A stretch of DNA of 14,146 nt from Firmicutes bacterium UBA2058 (GCA_002332905.1 DDAM01000016.1:1-14146), one strand, 5' to 3'. Numbered from the stretch's first letter, positions 1-7,415 are shown. Notes: generated by a model from the sequence alone, not told the origin. Translations and numbers: made by a program.

Positions 1-280
1 TTTATTCTTTAATACTGAATATTATTAAATGTAACAAATATTAAATAAATACATAATATGGATTAGTACAAGTTAATATACATTTTTATATTGGTTTGTA
101 AATGTTATATTTTATATAGTAATAGTGCTTTATATAATAAAATTGGAACATTTTATTTGGAATAAGGTACTATTATTATTTATTTTTTGTAATTATGTTT
201 TTAGTATCTTTTAAACTGCATAATAATATGGTAAAATATTCACAGAATATTTAAAATGGCTGAAAAGATTATATAATTAA
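1..280. other. AT-rich non-coding region upstream of glpK
   Basis: No coding ORF or RNA gene is recognisable here. The stretch is very AT-rich, with many TATA-like words but no clear consensus promoter. Two TTGGAA words lie near 143-148 and 157-162 without a well-spaced -10 box. It presumably holds the glpK promoter and any regulatory sites. I saw no hairpin followed by a T-run that would mark the end of an upstream gene, and no obvious cre box. Confidence 0.5.
209..237 (+). promoter_or_regulatory. weak candidate glpK promoter
   Basis: TTTTAA (209-214), a 17-nt spacer and TAAAAT (232-237) form the best-spaced SigA-like pair before glpK, placing the start site about 50 nt upstream of the start codon. 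The -35 box is poor and the region is so AT-rich that chance matches are expected. Confidence 0.25.
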
Positions 281-293
281 GAGGAGGTGTGAT

Positions 294-1787
294 ATGAACA
301 AAAAATATATTTTAGCACTTGATCAGGGTACAACAAGCTCTCGTGCTATAATATTTGATAAAAATGCTTCTATTATCGGGATATCTCAAAAAGAATTTAC
401 TCAAATTTACCCAAAACCTGGGTATGTAGAGCATGATGCAAATGAAATTTGGAGTACTCAATTAGAGGTAGCTAAGGAAGTAATTGATAAAAGCAAAATA
501 TCCGTAGATGAGATAGCTACAATAGGTATTACAAATCAAAGAGAAACTACAGTTATTTGGGATAAAAAAACTGGGGAACCTATATGTAATGCAATTGTAT
601 GGCAATGTAGAAGAACTGCTGATATTTGCCAGGAACTTATAAAAAGAGGATTAGAAAATTATATAAAAGAAACTACTGGACTTGTAGTTGATGCTTATTT
701 TTCTGGTACAAAAATAAAATGGATTTTAGATAATGTTAAGGGTGCAAGAGAAAGAGCTGAAAATGGAGAGCTTTTGTTCGGGACTATGGATACGTGGATA
801 GTTTGGAATCTTACAAAAGGTAAAATTCATATTACTGATTACTCTAATGCATCGAGAACTATGCTATATAACATAAGAGAGCTGAAATGGGATGAAAAAA
901 TACTAGAAGAATTATCAATACCATCATCATTATTACCGGAGGTTAGACAATCCTCTGAAATATATGGTAGCACTGATGAAAGTGTATTTGGTAAGGAAAT
1001 TTTGATTTCTGGTATTGCTGGTGACCAGCAAGCTGCTCTGTTTGGACAGGTTTGCTTTCAAGAAGGAATGGTAAAAAACACCTATGGAACAGGTTGCTTT
1101 ATGCTTATGAATACAGGAGAAAAACCGGTTGTTTCAAAAAATGGTTTAATTACTACTATAGCTTGGGGTATAGATAACAAGGTTGAGTATGCTTTGGAAG
1201 GCTCAATATTTATGGGTGGTGCAATAATTCAATGGCTTAGAGATGAGCTGAAAATTATAAATGAGGCAGCTGACAGTGAATATTTTGCCAAGAAGGTTAG
1301 CGATACAAGCGGTGTTTATTTAGTACCTGCTTTTGCTGGTCTTGGTGCTCCGCATTGGGATATGTATGCAAGAGGAACACTAATAGGCTTAACTCGCGGT
1401 ACCAATATCAATCATATAATTCGAGCTGCTTTAGAGGCAATTGCTTATCAAACTAAAGACGTTATAAATGCTATGATTTCTGACTCTGAGATAAGCTTAA
1501 CAGCTCTAAAAGTAGATGGTGGTGCAACAAGAAATAATTTTTTAATGCAATTTCAAGCGGATATACTAGGTGTAGAGGTTGATAGACCAGAAACAACCGA
1601 AACAACTGCTCTTGGAGCTGCATGTTTAGCAGGGCTTGCTACAGGCTTTTGGAAGTCTAAGGGTGAAATAGCTCAAAAATGGAGCTTAGATAGAAAATTT
1701 AGACCTGAAATAACTAATGAAAAAAGAGATATGCTTTATGCTGGATGGCAAAAAGCCATAGAAAGGTCTAAAAATTGGCAGGAATAA
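294..1787 (+). CDS. glpK: Glycerol kinase (GlpK)
   Basis: Cytoplasmic FGGY-family kinase that phosphorylates glycerol with ATP to sn-glycerol 3-phosphate, the entry step of glycerol use. The 497-aa length is normal. Visible landmarks: the N-terminal phosphate-binding ALDQGTTSSRA (8-18), NQRETT (81-86), the catalytic-base segment AGDQQAALFGQ (D244), NTYGTG (262-267), and the C-terminal GLGAPHWD and VDGGATRNNF motifs. The ATG follows a strong GAGGAGG (281-287) at 6 nt spacing. Oddity: in many Firmicute GlpKs the segment just before the catalytic Asp carries a YHF-type histidine phosphorylated by HPr; here the stretch 224-233 reads YGSTDESVFG, with no histidine and one residue shorter. No glpF, glpD or glpO lies nearby, so the gene looks isolated from the rest of glycerol metabolism. 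No clear terminator follows it. Confidence 0.97.
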   Translation: MNKKYILALDQGTTSSRAIIFDKNASIIGISQKEFTQIYPKPGYVEHDANEIWSTQLEVAKEVIDKSKISVDEIATIGITNQRETTVIWDKKTGEPICNAIVWQCRRTADICQELIKRGLENYIKETTGLVVDAYFSGTKIKWILDNVKGARERAENGELLFGTMDTWIVWNLTKGKIHITDYSNASRTMLYNIRELKWDEKILEELSIPSSLLPEVRQSSEIYGSTDESVFGKEILISGIAGDQQAALFGQVCFQEGMVKNTYGTGCFMLMNTGEKPVVSKNGLITTIAWGIDNKVEYALEGSIFMGGAIIQWLRDELKIINEAADSEYFAKKVSDTSGVYLVPAFAGLGAPHWDMYARGTLIGLTRGTNINHIIRAALEAIAYQTKDVINAMISDSEISLTALKVDGGATRNNFLMQFQADILGVEVDRPETTETTALGAACLAGLATGFWKSKGEIAQKWSLDRKFRPEITNEKRDMLYAGWQKAIERSKNWQE

Positions 1788-1844
1788 GTCTTAATAATAA
1801 ATTACTGCAACTTATATCAAGTATCTAATTTAGAATAATGATAT

Positions 1845-1882
1845 TATATATAATTGAATAGTAATATTTGCAATTATATATA
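1845..1882 (+). repeat. 12-bp perfect inverted repeat before the AraC-type gene
   Basis: The arms 1845-1856 (TATATATAATTG) and 1871-1882 (CAATTATATATA) are perfect complements separated by 14 nt. The right arm ends one base before the AAGGAG ribosome binding site of the next gene. No T-run follows, so it is not a typical terminator. It could be an mRNA hairpin that influences translation or a palindromic operator. Confidence 0.55.
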
Positions 1883-1883
1883 T

Positions 1884-1889
1884 AAGGAG
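1884..1889 (+). promoter_or_regulatory. RBS that decides the AraC-type gene's start
   Basis: AAGGAG is the only Shine-Dalgarno match here. It overlaps the GTG at 1889, ruling that codon out, and lies 8 nt before the in-frame TTG at 1898. An ATG at 1894 is in another frame and stops after four codons. Confidence 0.7.
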
Positions 1890-1897
1890 TGAAATGG

Positions 1898-2257
1898 TTG
1901 TCTATTAAAACGATTGAAACAATGGTAAATTGGATAGAAGAAAATATTAAGAATGAACCTAGCTTAGAGGATATGGCAGATTTTGTAGGTTATTCAATGT
2001 TCTACTGTTCTTCAAAATTTCATGAGTGTATTGGTATGACATTTAAGGAGTATATTGCGAGAAGAAAATTAAGTTTGGCTGCTTTGGAAATGAAAAATAC
2101 AAACCGTAGGATAATAGATATAGCAGTAGATTGCGGATTCTCGTCACATGAGGCATTAACAAGGGCTTTTGTTAAAAATTATGGCATTACACCTTATCAA
2201 TATAGAAAAAATTCTTTTGAAATTAAACTATTTAATAAATCAGATATCGTTTTATAG
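1898..2257 (+). CDS. Small AraC/XylS-type HTH protein (DNA-binding domain only)
   Basis: A 119-aa protein consisting almost entirely of the double helix-turn-helix AraC domain. The first HTH lies in SLEDMADFVGYSMFYCSSKF, followed by the GMTFKEYIARRKL linker; the second HTH lies in IIDIAVDCGFSSHEALTRAF and ends in the signature YGITPYQYRK. It is therefore a DNA-binding transcription factor of MarA/SoxS-like size, with no sensor domain. Start choice: an upstream in-frame GTG at 1889 lies inside the AAGGAG ribosome binding site (1884-1889), so TTG at 1898, 8 nt after it, is the likely start. Many clostridial relatives carry a C-terminal GyrI-like ligand-binding domain after the HTH; here the frame stops after about 15 residues (KLFNKSDIVL), so it may be a shortened relative. 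The methionine aminopeptidase gene starts 16 nt downstream, which suggests co-transcription. Target unknown. Confidence 0.85.
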   Translation: MSIKTIETMVNWIEENIKNEPSLEDMADFVGYSMFYCSSKFHECIGMTFKEYIARRKLSLAALEMKNTNRRIIDIAVDCGFSSHEALTRAFVKNYGITPYQYRKNSFEIKLFNKSDIVL

Positions 2258-2273
2258 AAACTAAGTATTTATT

Positions 2274-3098
2274 ATGAATAGACAAGATGTGAAAAATTAT
2301 GGGGACAAAATTAGAAATTATAAAAAACGCGGATATATAGTACCTACTAAGGATATTATTAAATCTAAAGAGCAAATTGACGGTATTAGAGAAAGCGGAA
2401 AAATAAATATTGAAGTTTTGGACTGTATTGCTAAAAAACTTTATGTAGGAATGTCTACAGAAGAAATAGATTGTATTGTAAACAATAAAACTAAAGAATT
2501 AGGAGGCATACCAGCTCAGCTTGGATATAACTTTTTTCCTAAGAGTGTATGCACCTCAATTAACAATCAAGTATGTCATGGTATACCTTCAAAGAATGAT
2601 ATTCTTAAAAATGGAGATATAATTAATATTGATGTCTCAACTATTTATAATGGTTATTTTTCTGATTCATCTAGAATGTTTTGCATAGGTGATGTGGATG
2701 AAGAAAAATTAAGACTTATTAAAGTTGCTAAAGAAGCAATGTTAGAAGGGTTAAAGCATGTAAAGCCTTGGGGGTTTATAGGTAATATAGGATATGCTGT
2801 ACACAAATATGCTGTTAAAAATGGATATACAGTTGTTAAAGAATTTGGCGGACACGGAGTTGGTCTAAAATTTCATGAGGAGCTGTTTATAAGCTTTGTA
2901 TCTAGACCTAAAACTGGAATGCTAATGGTTCCTGGAATGATATTTACAGTTGAACCGATGGTGAATATGGGTTCAAGATATATATATATTGATGAAAAAA
3001 ATGGTTGGACTGCTTATACTTTAGATGGAAAACCTTCTGCACAGTGGGAAGTGACAGTTGCTGTTACTGAAAGTGGGTATGAAATATTAGCATATTAA
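2274..3098 (+). CDS. map: Type I methionine aminopeptidase
   Basis: Cytoplasmic M24A metallopeptidase that removes the initiator methionine from new proteins. All five metal ligands are visible: D120 (NID), D131 (YFSDSS), H194 (GGHGVGL), E227 (FTVEP) and E259 (AQWE). The substrate-binding histidine of the CHGIP motif is H102. At 274 aa it carries a 25-30 residue N-terminal extension (NYKKRGYIVPTKDIIK) resembling the linker that follows the Cys-rich SEC-C zinc motif in longer bacterial MetAPs; the zinc motif itself is missing and no cysteine occurs before residue 51. The ATG at 2274 has no Shine-Dalgarno sequence; an in-frame TAA at 2262 prevents any upstream extension and an in-frame GTG at 2289 is no better. 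Translation may be coupled to the AraC-type gene that ends 16 nt upstream. The Xaa-Pro aminopeptidase gene follows 28 nt downstream. Confidence 0.93.
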   Translation: MNRQDVKNYGDKIRNYKKRGYIVPTKDIIKSKEQIDGIRESGKINIEVLDCIAKKLYVGMSTEEIDCIVNNKTKELGGIPAQLGYNFFPKSVCTSINNQVCHGIPSKNDILKNGDIINIDVSTIYNGYFSDSSRMFCIGDVDEEKLRLIKVAKEAMLEGLKHVKPWGFIGNIGYAVHKYAVKNGYTVVKEFGGHGVGLKFHEELFISFVSRPKTGMLMVPGMIFTVEPMVNMGSRYIYIDEKNGWTAYTLDGKPSAQWEVTVAVTESGYEILAY

Positions 3099-3126
3099 AA
3101 TAATTTTAATTTGAGGAGAGTTAATT

Positions 3127-4365
3127 ATGAACAAAGAATTTTTTGTGGGTAATAGAAAAAAATTTACAGAAAAAATGAAGGATTATTCAGTAGCAGTTTT
3201 CTTTTCAAATGTTGCACCAAGAGAAAGCTTAGACCAAAGTCATAAATTTTCAGTTGATAGAAATTTCTTTTATCTAACTGGAATTAATAAAGAAAACATG
3301 GTATTAGTTATCTCTAAAGTAAATGGTGTAATAACTGAACAGCTATTTATACCACCGGTTAATGAATTATACGAAAAATGGTATGGCATACTTTTAAGAC
3401 ATAATGAAGCAGAAGAAATATCTGGAATTAGTAGTATACTTGACAGAGAAGAGTTTGAAAATAGCCTAGCATCAAAGCTTAGTTCAATGGATATATATGA
3501 AAATTTATATATTGTTACTACATTAGCTACTATGGATGAAATTGAGGATCAATACAAGGTACTTGCTAAAAAAGTAAGAAATCAATTCCCAACAGTTAAT
3601 ATTTTAAATAGCTTACTAATATTAATGGAATTAAGAGTACATAAACAAGCTGAAGAAATAGAAGAAATAAAAGCCTCAATTAAGTATACAAAAGAAGCGT
3701 TGGAATTTTTAATGAAAAATTTAAAGCCTGGTATGTATGAATATGAGGTTAGAGCTTATTATGAGTATCAATTGATGCTCAGAAATTCAAGCCCAAGCTT
3801 TGCAACGATAGCTGCTTCAGGTAAAAATGCAGTAATTTTACATTATATTGATCTACAAAATAAAATTAATGATGGTGACATGGTTCTTTGTGATTTAGGA
3901 GCATTGTCAAATATGTTTGCATCAGATATAACAAGAACATATCCTGTTAACGGCAAATTCTCAGCTAGACAAAAGGATATTTACAACATAGTTCTAGGTG
4001 CACAGGATGTTACTATGGATATGATGAAACCTGGAGTTTTAGAAAAAGATGTTAATGATGCTGTTATAAAATATTTTGCTAAAGAATTAAAAGTAATAAA
4101 GCTTATCAAAGACGATAGTGAAGTATCTAAATACTACTACCATGGAATAGGTCATCCTCTAGGATTAGATGTTCATGACTTAAGATGCAGAGACAAAAAA
4201 ATTGCTGAAAACAACGTATATACTGTAGAGCCGGGTTTATACATAGCTGAAGAAGGCATAGGTATAAGAATAGAGGACGATATCTTAGTAACTAGAGACG
4301 GAAATATTAATTTATCAAAAGATATTATTAAGACAGTAAATGATATAGAGAACTTTATGAAATAA
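3127..4365 (+). CDS. Xaa-Pro aminopeptidase (M24B, PepP-like)
   Basis: Metallopeptidase that releases an N-terminal residue preceding proline, helping complete peptide breakdown; no signal peptide, so cytoplasmic. The N-terminal AMP_N (creatinase-like) domain spans about residues 1-135, with FFYLTGI at 47-53, and the pita-bread catalytic domain about 175-400. Metal ligands are all present: D256 (LCDLG), D267 (ASDITRTY), H343 (HGIGHPLGLDVHD), E368 (TVEPGLY) and E383 (GIRIEDD), with H239 (ILHY) as a likely active-site histidine. The 412-aa length is normal. A GAGGAG site (3113-3118) precedes the ATG by 8 nt, and the gap to map is 28 nt, so the two peptidases are probably in one transcript. A hairpin terminator follows about 70 nt after the stop. 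Family assignment is firm; exact substrate preference is inferred. Confidence 0.93.
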   Translation: MNKEFFVGNRKKFTEKMKDYSVAVFFSNVAPRESLDQSHKFSVDRNFFYLTGINKENMVLVISKVNGVITEQLFIPPVNELYEKWYGILLRHNEAEEISGISSILDREEFENSLASKLSSMDIYENLYIVTTLATMDEIEDQYKVLAKKVRNQFPTVNILNSLLILMELRVHKQAEEIEEIKASIKYTKEALEFLMKNLKPGMYEYEVRAYYEYQLMLRNSSPSFATIAASGKNAVILHYIDLQNKINDGDMVLCDLGALSNMFASDITRTYPVNGKFSARQKDIYNIVLGAQDVTMDMMKPGVLEKDVNDAVIKYFAKELKVIKLIKDDSEVSKYYYHGIGHPLGLDVHDLRCRDKKIAENNVYTVEPGLYIAEEGIGIRIEDDILVTRDGNINLSKDIIKTVNDIENFMK

Positions 4366-4432
4366 ATATAATAGATTTCATCGTATTTAAAAAAGATAAA
4401 AGATTTTTACAAATTTAATCTATCTAAAAAAG

Positions 4433-4470
4433 AGCTGTATGAATATGAATTGTTCATGCAGCTTTTATTT
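4433..4470 (+). terminator. Intrinsic terminator after the peptidase genes
   Basis: An 11-bp stem with one G-T wobble (AGCTGTATGAA at 4433-4443 with TTCATGCAGCT at 4453-4463) and a 9-nt loop, followed by TTTTATTT. An A-run lies just upstream, so it could also work weakly on the other strand. Confidence 0.8.
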
Positions 4471-4633
4471 GTATGCATATTTATTATTCTTACGGAAAAT
4501 AGTTTTTATGTTAAATTGTAAAGTTACTAAAGTTATATCTTGTTTTTAAAAGGATATTTTTTATGTCGAAACAATATATTTTTTGTGGATATTTATACAT
4601 AAATTACGTTCTGTAAAATTTATGGTTTTCTAA

Positions 4634-4662
4634 TTGACAAACCTTTTCATCAATGCTACACT
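4634..4662 (+). promoter_or_regulatory. Candidate SigA promoter of rocD
   Basis: Consensus TTGACA (4634-4639), a 17-nt spacer and TACACT (4657-4662; 4 of 6 matches to TATAAT). It lies downstream of the previous terminator and is the best promoter in the gap, placing transcription start near 4669. Confidence 0.55.
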
Positions 4663-4719
4663 GGCCATAATATAAATTGTGTGCTTATTAAGGTCAAACG
4701 TATAATTATTTATTTACAA

Positions 4720-4758
4720 ATATTGGTAAAAAATAGAATAGTAGCATATTCTCAATAT
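4720..4758 (+). promoter_or_regulatory. Two-tier hairpin in the rocD leader
   Basis: The outer stem ATATTG (4720-4725) pairs with CAATAT (4753-4758) and the inner stem AGAATA (4735-4740) pairs with TATTCT (4747-4752) around a 6-nt loop. The two stems are contiguous on the 3' side and split by a 9-nt bulge on the 5' side. It could be a leader RNA element or an operator; no known class is recognised. Confidence 0.35.
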
Positions 4759-4825
4759 CATTTGTCATCTAAAGTTAGGCAAAACCTATCTTTATATTGA
4801 ATAAAAATCTCATGGGAGGAAATAA

Positions 4826-6022
4826 ATGCTATCAACTAATCAAATTATCGAGAAGTGTAAGAAATACGGAGCGAACAACTACAGTCCAAAGGATGTTGTA
4901 TTTTCAACTGCTGAAGGATGTATTGTAACCGATCCGGAGGGTAAACAATATTTTGATATGCTAAGCGCATATTCAGCTTTGAATTTCGGTCATAGACATC
5001 CAGAAATAATTCAGGCTGCTAAGGATCAGCTTGACAGGGTCACATTAAGCTCTAGAGCATTCCATAATGAAATCATGGGTGATTTTTTGGAAAAGTTGTG
5101 CGGTCTTACAAAAAAAGAGGCTGTATTGCCTATGAATACAGGTGCTGAAGCTGTTGAAACAGCACTTAAAACTGCAAGACGCTGGGGGAATTTTGTAAAG
5201 GGAGTCGAAGAAGGAAAGCAAGAGATAATAACTTGTATCAACAACTTCCATGGAAGAACAATAGGAATTATTTCTATGAGTACAGATCCTGATGCAAGAG
5301 CAGGCTATGGCCCGTTTCTATCAGGCTTTAAAGTTATTAAATATGGAGATATAGAAGCTCTTAAAAATGCTATAACTCCCAATACCGTTGCATTTATGAT
5401 GGAACCTATACAAGGAGAGGCAGGAATAATAGTTCCTCCTAAAGGGTTTATGAAGGAAGCCTACGAACTGTGTAAGGAAAATAACGTATTGTTTATTGCT
5501 GATGAGGTTCAAACAGGATTTGCAAGAACAGGAAGAATGTTTGCTTCTGAGTTGGAAGGTGTAGATCCTGATATCTATGTTTTAGGTAAAGCCTTAGGTG
5601 GCGGAGTTATGCCTATCTCTGCAATCGCTGCAAACAAAAATATTATGGATGTGTTTACTCCAGGATCTCATGGTTCAACTTTCGGCGGAAACCCACTTGC
5701 ATGCGCTGTATCTATAAAAGCCATGGAAATACTGGTAAGAGACAATTACCCTGCAATGGCAGAAGAAAAAGGAAACTACTTCATGTCAAAGCTTAGAGAA
5801 ATAGAAAATGATGACATAGCAGAAATAAGAGGAAAGGGTTTACTAATTGGTGTTGAGTTTGAATGCAACGCTTATAAGTACGTTAAAAAACTTATTGAAA
5901 ACGGAGTTTTAGCAAAAGAAACACATGAAAAGACAATAAGATTCGCTCCACCTATCGTTATTACAAAAGAGCAGCTTGACAGTGCCGTAGAAAAGATAAA
6001 AATAGCTTTTGCAAAACAATAA
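4826..6022 (+). CDS. rocD: Ornithine aminotransferase (ornithine--oxo-acid transaminase)
   Basis: PLP enzyme that transfers the delta-amino group of ornithine to 2-oxoglutarate, giving glutamate 5-semialdehyde and glutamate. This links arginine/ornithine breakdown with proline and glutamate metabolism and is common in amino-acid-fermenting clostridia. Class III aminotransferase landmarks: NTGAEAVETALKTAR (104-118), FHGRT (141-145), MEPIQGEAG (192-200), ADEVQTGFARTG (225-236, with PLP-pyridine aspartate D226), the Schiff-base lysine K255 in LGKALGGG, and GSTFGGNP. The 398-aa length matches RocD. Related class III enzymes (acetylornithine, 4-aminobutyrate) are possible, but the whole sequence reads as the RocD branch. 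GGGAGG at 4814-4819 gives good spacing to the ATG. The gene appears monocistronic, with its own promoter and a shared bidirectional terminator. Confidence 0.92.
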   Translation: MLSTNQIIEKCKKYGANNYSPKDVVFSTAEGCIVTDPEGKQYFDMLSAYSALNFGHRHPEIIQAAKDQLDRVTLSSRAFHNEIMGDFLEKLCGLTKKEAVLPMNTGAEAVETALKTARRWGNFVKGVEEGKQEIITCINNFHGRTIGIISMSTDPDARAGYGPFLSGFKVIKYGDIEALKNAITPNTVAFMMEPIQGEAGIIVPPKGFMKEAYELCKENNVLFIADEVQTGFARTGRMFASELEGVDPDIYVLGKALGGGVMPISAIAANKNIMDVFTPGSHGSTFGGNPLACAVSIKAMEILVRDNYPAMAEEKGNYFMSKLREIENDDIAEIRGKGLLIGVEFECNAYKYVKKLIENGVLAKETHEKTIRFAPPIVITKEQLDSAVEKIKIAFAKQ

Positions 6023-6055
6023 TAAACGATTTTACAAAAACAATACATAGAATAT

Positions 6056-6103
6056 AAAAAGGTATTGGAAATAGCTAAGTTTAACTATTTCCAATATCTT
6101 TTT
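6056..6103. terminator. Bidirectional terminator shared by rocD and hisS
   Basis: A 14-bp stem with one wobble pair: 6061-6074 (GGTATTGGAAATAG) pairs with 6085-6098 (CTATTTCCAATATC) around a 10-nt loop. AAAAA precedes it and TTTTT follows it, so it has a U-run in both directions. It lies 38 nt after the rocD stop and 22 nt after the convergent hisS stop. Confidence 0.9.
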
Positions 6104-6125
6104 ACTTGCTATAATAAAAACATAA

Positions 6126-7385
6126 TTACTTATTAAACTCTTTAATTTCAGTATTATCACTTTCGTAAACTGCATATCCCATATATCCGTAGCCTTCAAA
6201 TTGTGATAATTGTTTTCCAAGCTTTTTAGCTTTTTCGTATACTGATACTGTATAGCCCTTAGCTCTTAACTCGTTTGCTTTATTAAGAACGTCAACGAAT
6301 TTGTTTTCATTGTCAAATAATAATACTATTTTTTGAAGGTTTGGTACTTTGAAGTTTTCTTCTATTAGCTGATTTACCAATCTTTCAAAGCCTATTGAAA
6401 ATCCAACAGCAGGTATATCTTCACCTATAAATTTTCCAATCATTTTATCGTATCTTCCGCCACCACCGATTGAATAGCCAAGTCCTTCATATTCTATTTC
6501 AAATATAGTTCCTGTGTAGTAACCCATACCTCTAACTAGAGTAAAATCAAACTTAATTTTGTATTTTTCTTCTGACAGTTCCGAAACCGAATTGACTATA
6601 TAATCAATATTATCTATAACCTCAGCTTCAACTCCATATTCACTTAAGCACTTAGTTCCAGTTTTATTGATTTCATTTAATGCTTCTATTAATTTTTTAA
6701 CACTATCTTCTTTATATTCCTTAGCTATTAACTCCTGCTCTATTCCGTACATTCCTATTTTATCAAGCTTATCTACTATAATACACACATTATCAAATTC
6801 TTTATCATTAAAACCACAAAATAATATTACACCCTTTAAAATCCTTCTGTCGTTAATTCTAATAGAAAATTTATCAACATTTAATGCAGATAATGCCTTT
6901 GATGTTGTAGTAATAAGCTCAATTTCAGCTACTGAGCTTTTGTCACCTATTATATCAATATCGCATTGCTTAAAGCTTCTATATCTTCCCTTTTGAGCTC
7001 TTTCTGCTCTAAATACATTTCCAACCTGTAATGCTTTAAATACTGATGGCAATTTAGCTTTGTTATTGCAATAAAATCTACTTAATGGAACAGTTAAATC
7101 ATATCTAAGACCTAAGTCAACTAAATCCTTTTCAGTCATATTTATGTCCATGCCCAAATCATCAAGCTTCTCTCCACGTTTAAGAATTTTAAATATAAGC
7201 TTTAAATTTTCTCCTCCGTCACTTCCAACAAGGTTTTCAATATTTTCTATAACTGGTGTTTCAATAAGCTCAAAGCCAGTTTGCTTATAAGTGCTTACAA
7301 TAACATTTTCAACATAATCTCTTATTTCCTTTTCAGCGGGTAAGAAATCTCTCATCCCTTTTGCGGGGTTAACATTTACCTTCAT
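6126..7385 (-). CDS. hisS: Histidyl-tRNA synthetase, atypical (eukaryote-like) motif set
   Basis: Class II aminoacyl-tRNA synthetase that charges tRNA-His in the cytoplasm. Visible: N-terminal PAKGMRDFLP; a long motif 1/2 region including RYDLTVPLSRF (94-104); motif 2 VFRAERAQKGRYRSF (124-138) followed by KQCDIDIIG; HisA-type LVRGMGYYTGTIFE (283-296); HisB-type GGGGRYD (307-313); motif 3 AVGFSIGFERL (326-336); and a C-terminal anticodon-binding domain from about 350. At 419 aa the length is typical. Several blocks (RYDLTVP, QCDIDIIG, INDRRIL) resemble eukaryotic HisRS more than the usual bacterial wording, and the usual LVRGLDYY reads LVRGMGYY. GGAGG at 7393-7397 lies 7 nt before the ATG. The T-box leader with a CAC (His) specifier independently supports the identity. 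HisZ is unlikely because the anticodon domain and catalytic motifs are present. A second, canonical hisS may exist elsewhere. Confidence 0.93.
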   Translation of the reverse strand: MKVNVNPAKGMRDFLPAEKEIRDYVENVIVSTYKQTGFELIETPVIENIENLVGSDGGENLKLIFKILKRGEKLDDLGMDINMTEKDLVDLGLRYDLTVPLSRFYCNNKAKLPSVFKALQVGNVFRAERAQKGRYRSFKQCDIDIIGDKSSVAEIELITTTSKALSALNVDKFSIRINDRRILKGVILFCGFNDKEFDNVCIIVDKLDKIGMYGIEQELIAKEYKEDSVKKLIEALNEINKTGTKCLSEYGVEAEVIDNIDYIVNSVSELSEEKYKIKFDFTLVRGMGYYTGTIFEIEYEGLGYSIGGGGRYDKMIGKFIGEDIPAVGFSIGFERLVNQLIEENFKVPNLQKIVLLFDNENKFVDVLNKANELRAKGYTVSVYEKAKKLGKQLSQFEGYGYMGYAVYESDNTEIKEFNK

Positions 7386-7415
7386 TTTAATACCTCCAAA
7401 TATTTAATAAAATAT

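Larger units (their letters stand above)
4471..4825. other. Non-coding region and leader upstream of rocD
   Basis: No gene is seen. The region holds the candidate rocD promoter (4634-4662) and, after the predicted start near 4669, an untranslated leader of about 155 nt. The leader contains a two-tier hairpin (4720-4758) and a small TAGG/CCTA inverted repeat (4776-4788). I do not recognise a known riboswitch class. GGGAGG at 4814-4819 is the rocD ribosome binding site. Confidence 0.55.

Noticed and set aside
4600..4616. CodY box upstream of rocD
   Set aside because: Only about 10 of 15 positions match; in DNA this AT-rich such matches are common, so it is not listed as a feature.
4661..4683. 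Sigma-54 type promoter (TGGCC...TTG) before rocD
   Set aside because: The spacing between the GG and GC elements does not fit the -24/-12 consensus, and no sigma-54 activator gene is nearby.
5026..5512. Three minus-strand ORFs of 63-72 aa inside rocD
   Set aside because: They are antisense shadows of a conserved aminotransferase with no initiation signals.
6032..6220. 62-aa minus-strand ORF at the 3' end of hisS
   Set aside because: It overlaps the hisS C-terminus in another frame and runs through the shared terminator hairpin.
6667..6996. 109-aa plus-strand ORF
   Set aside because: It lies wholly inside hisS on the other strand, has no ribosome binding site and no recognisable domain; the hisS protein reads as a full family member.
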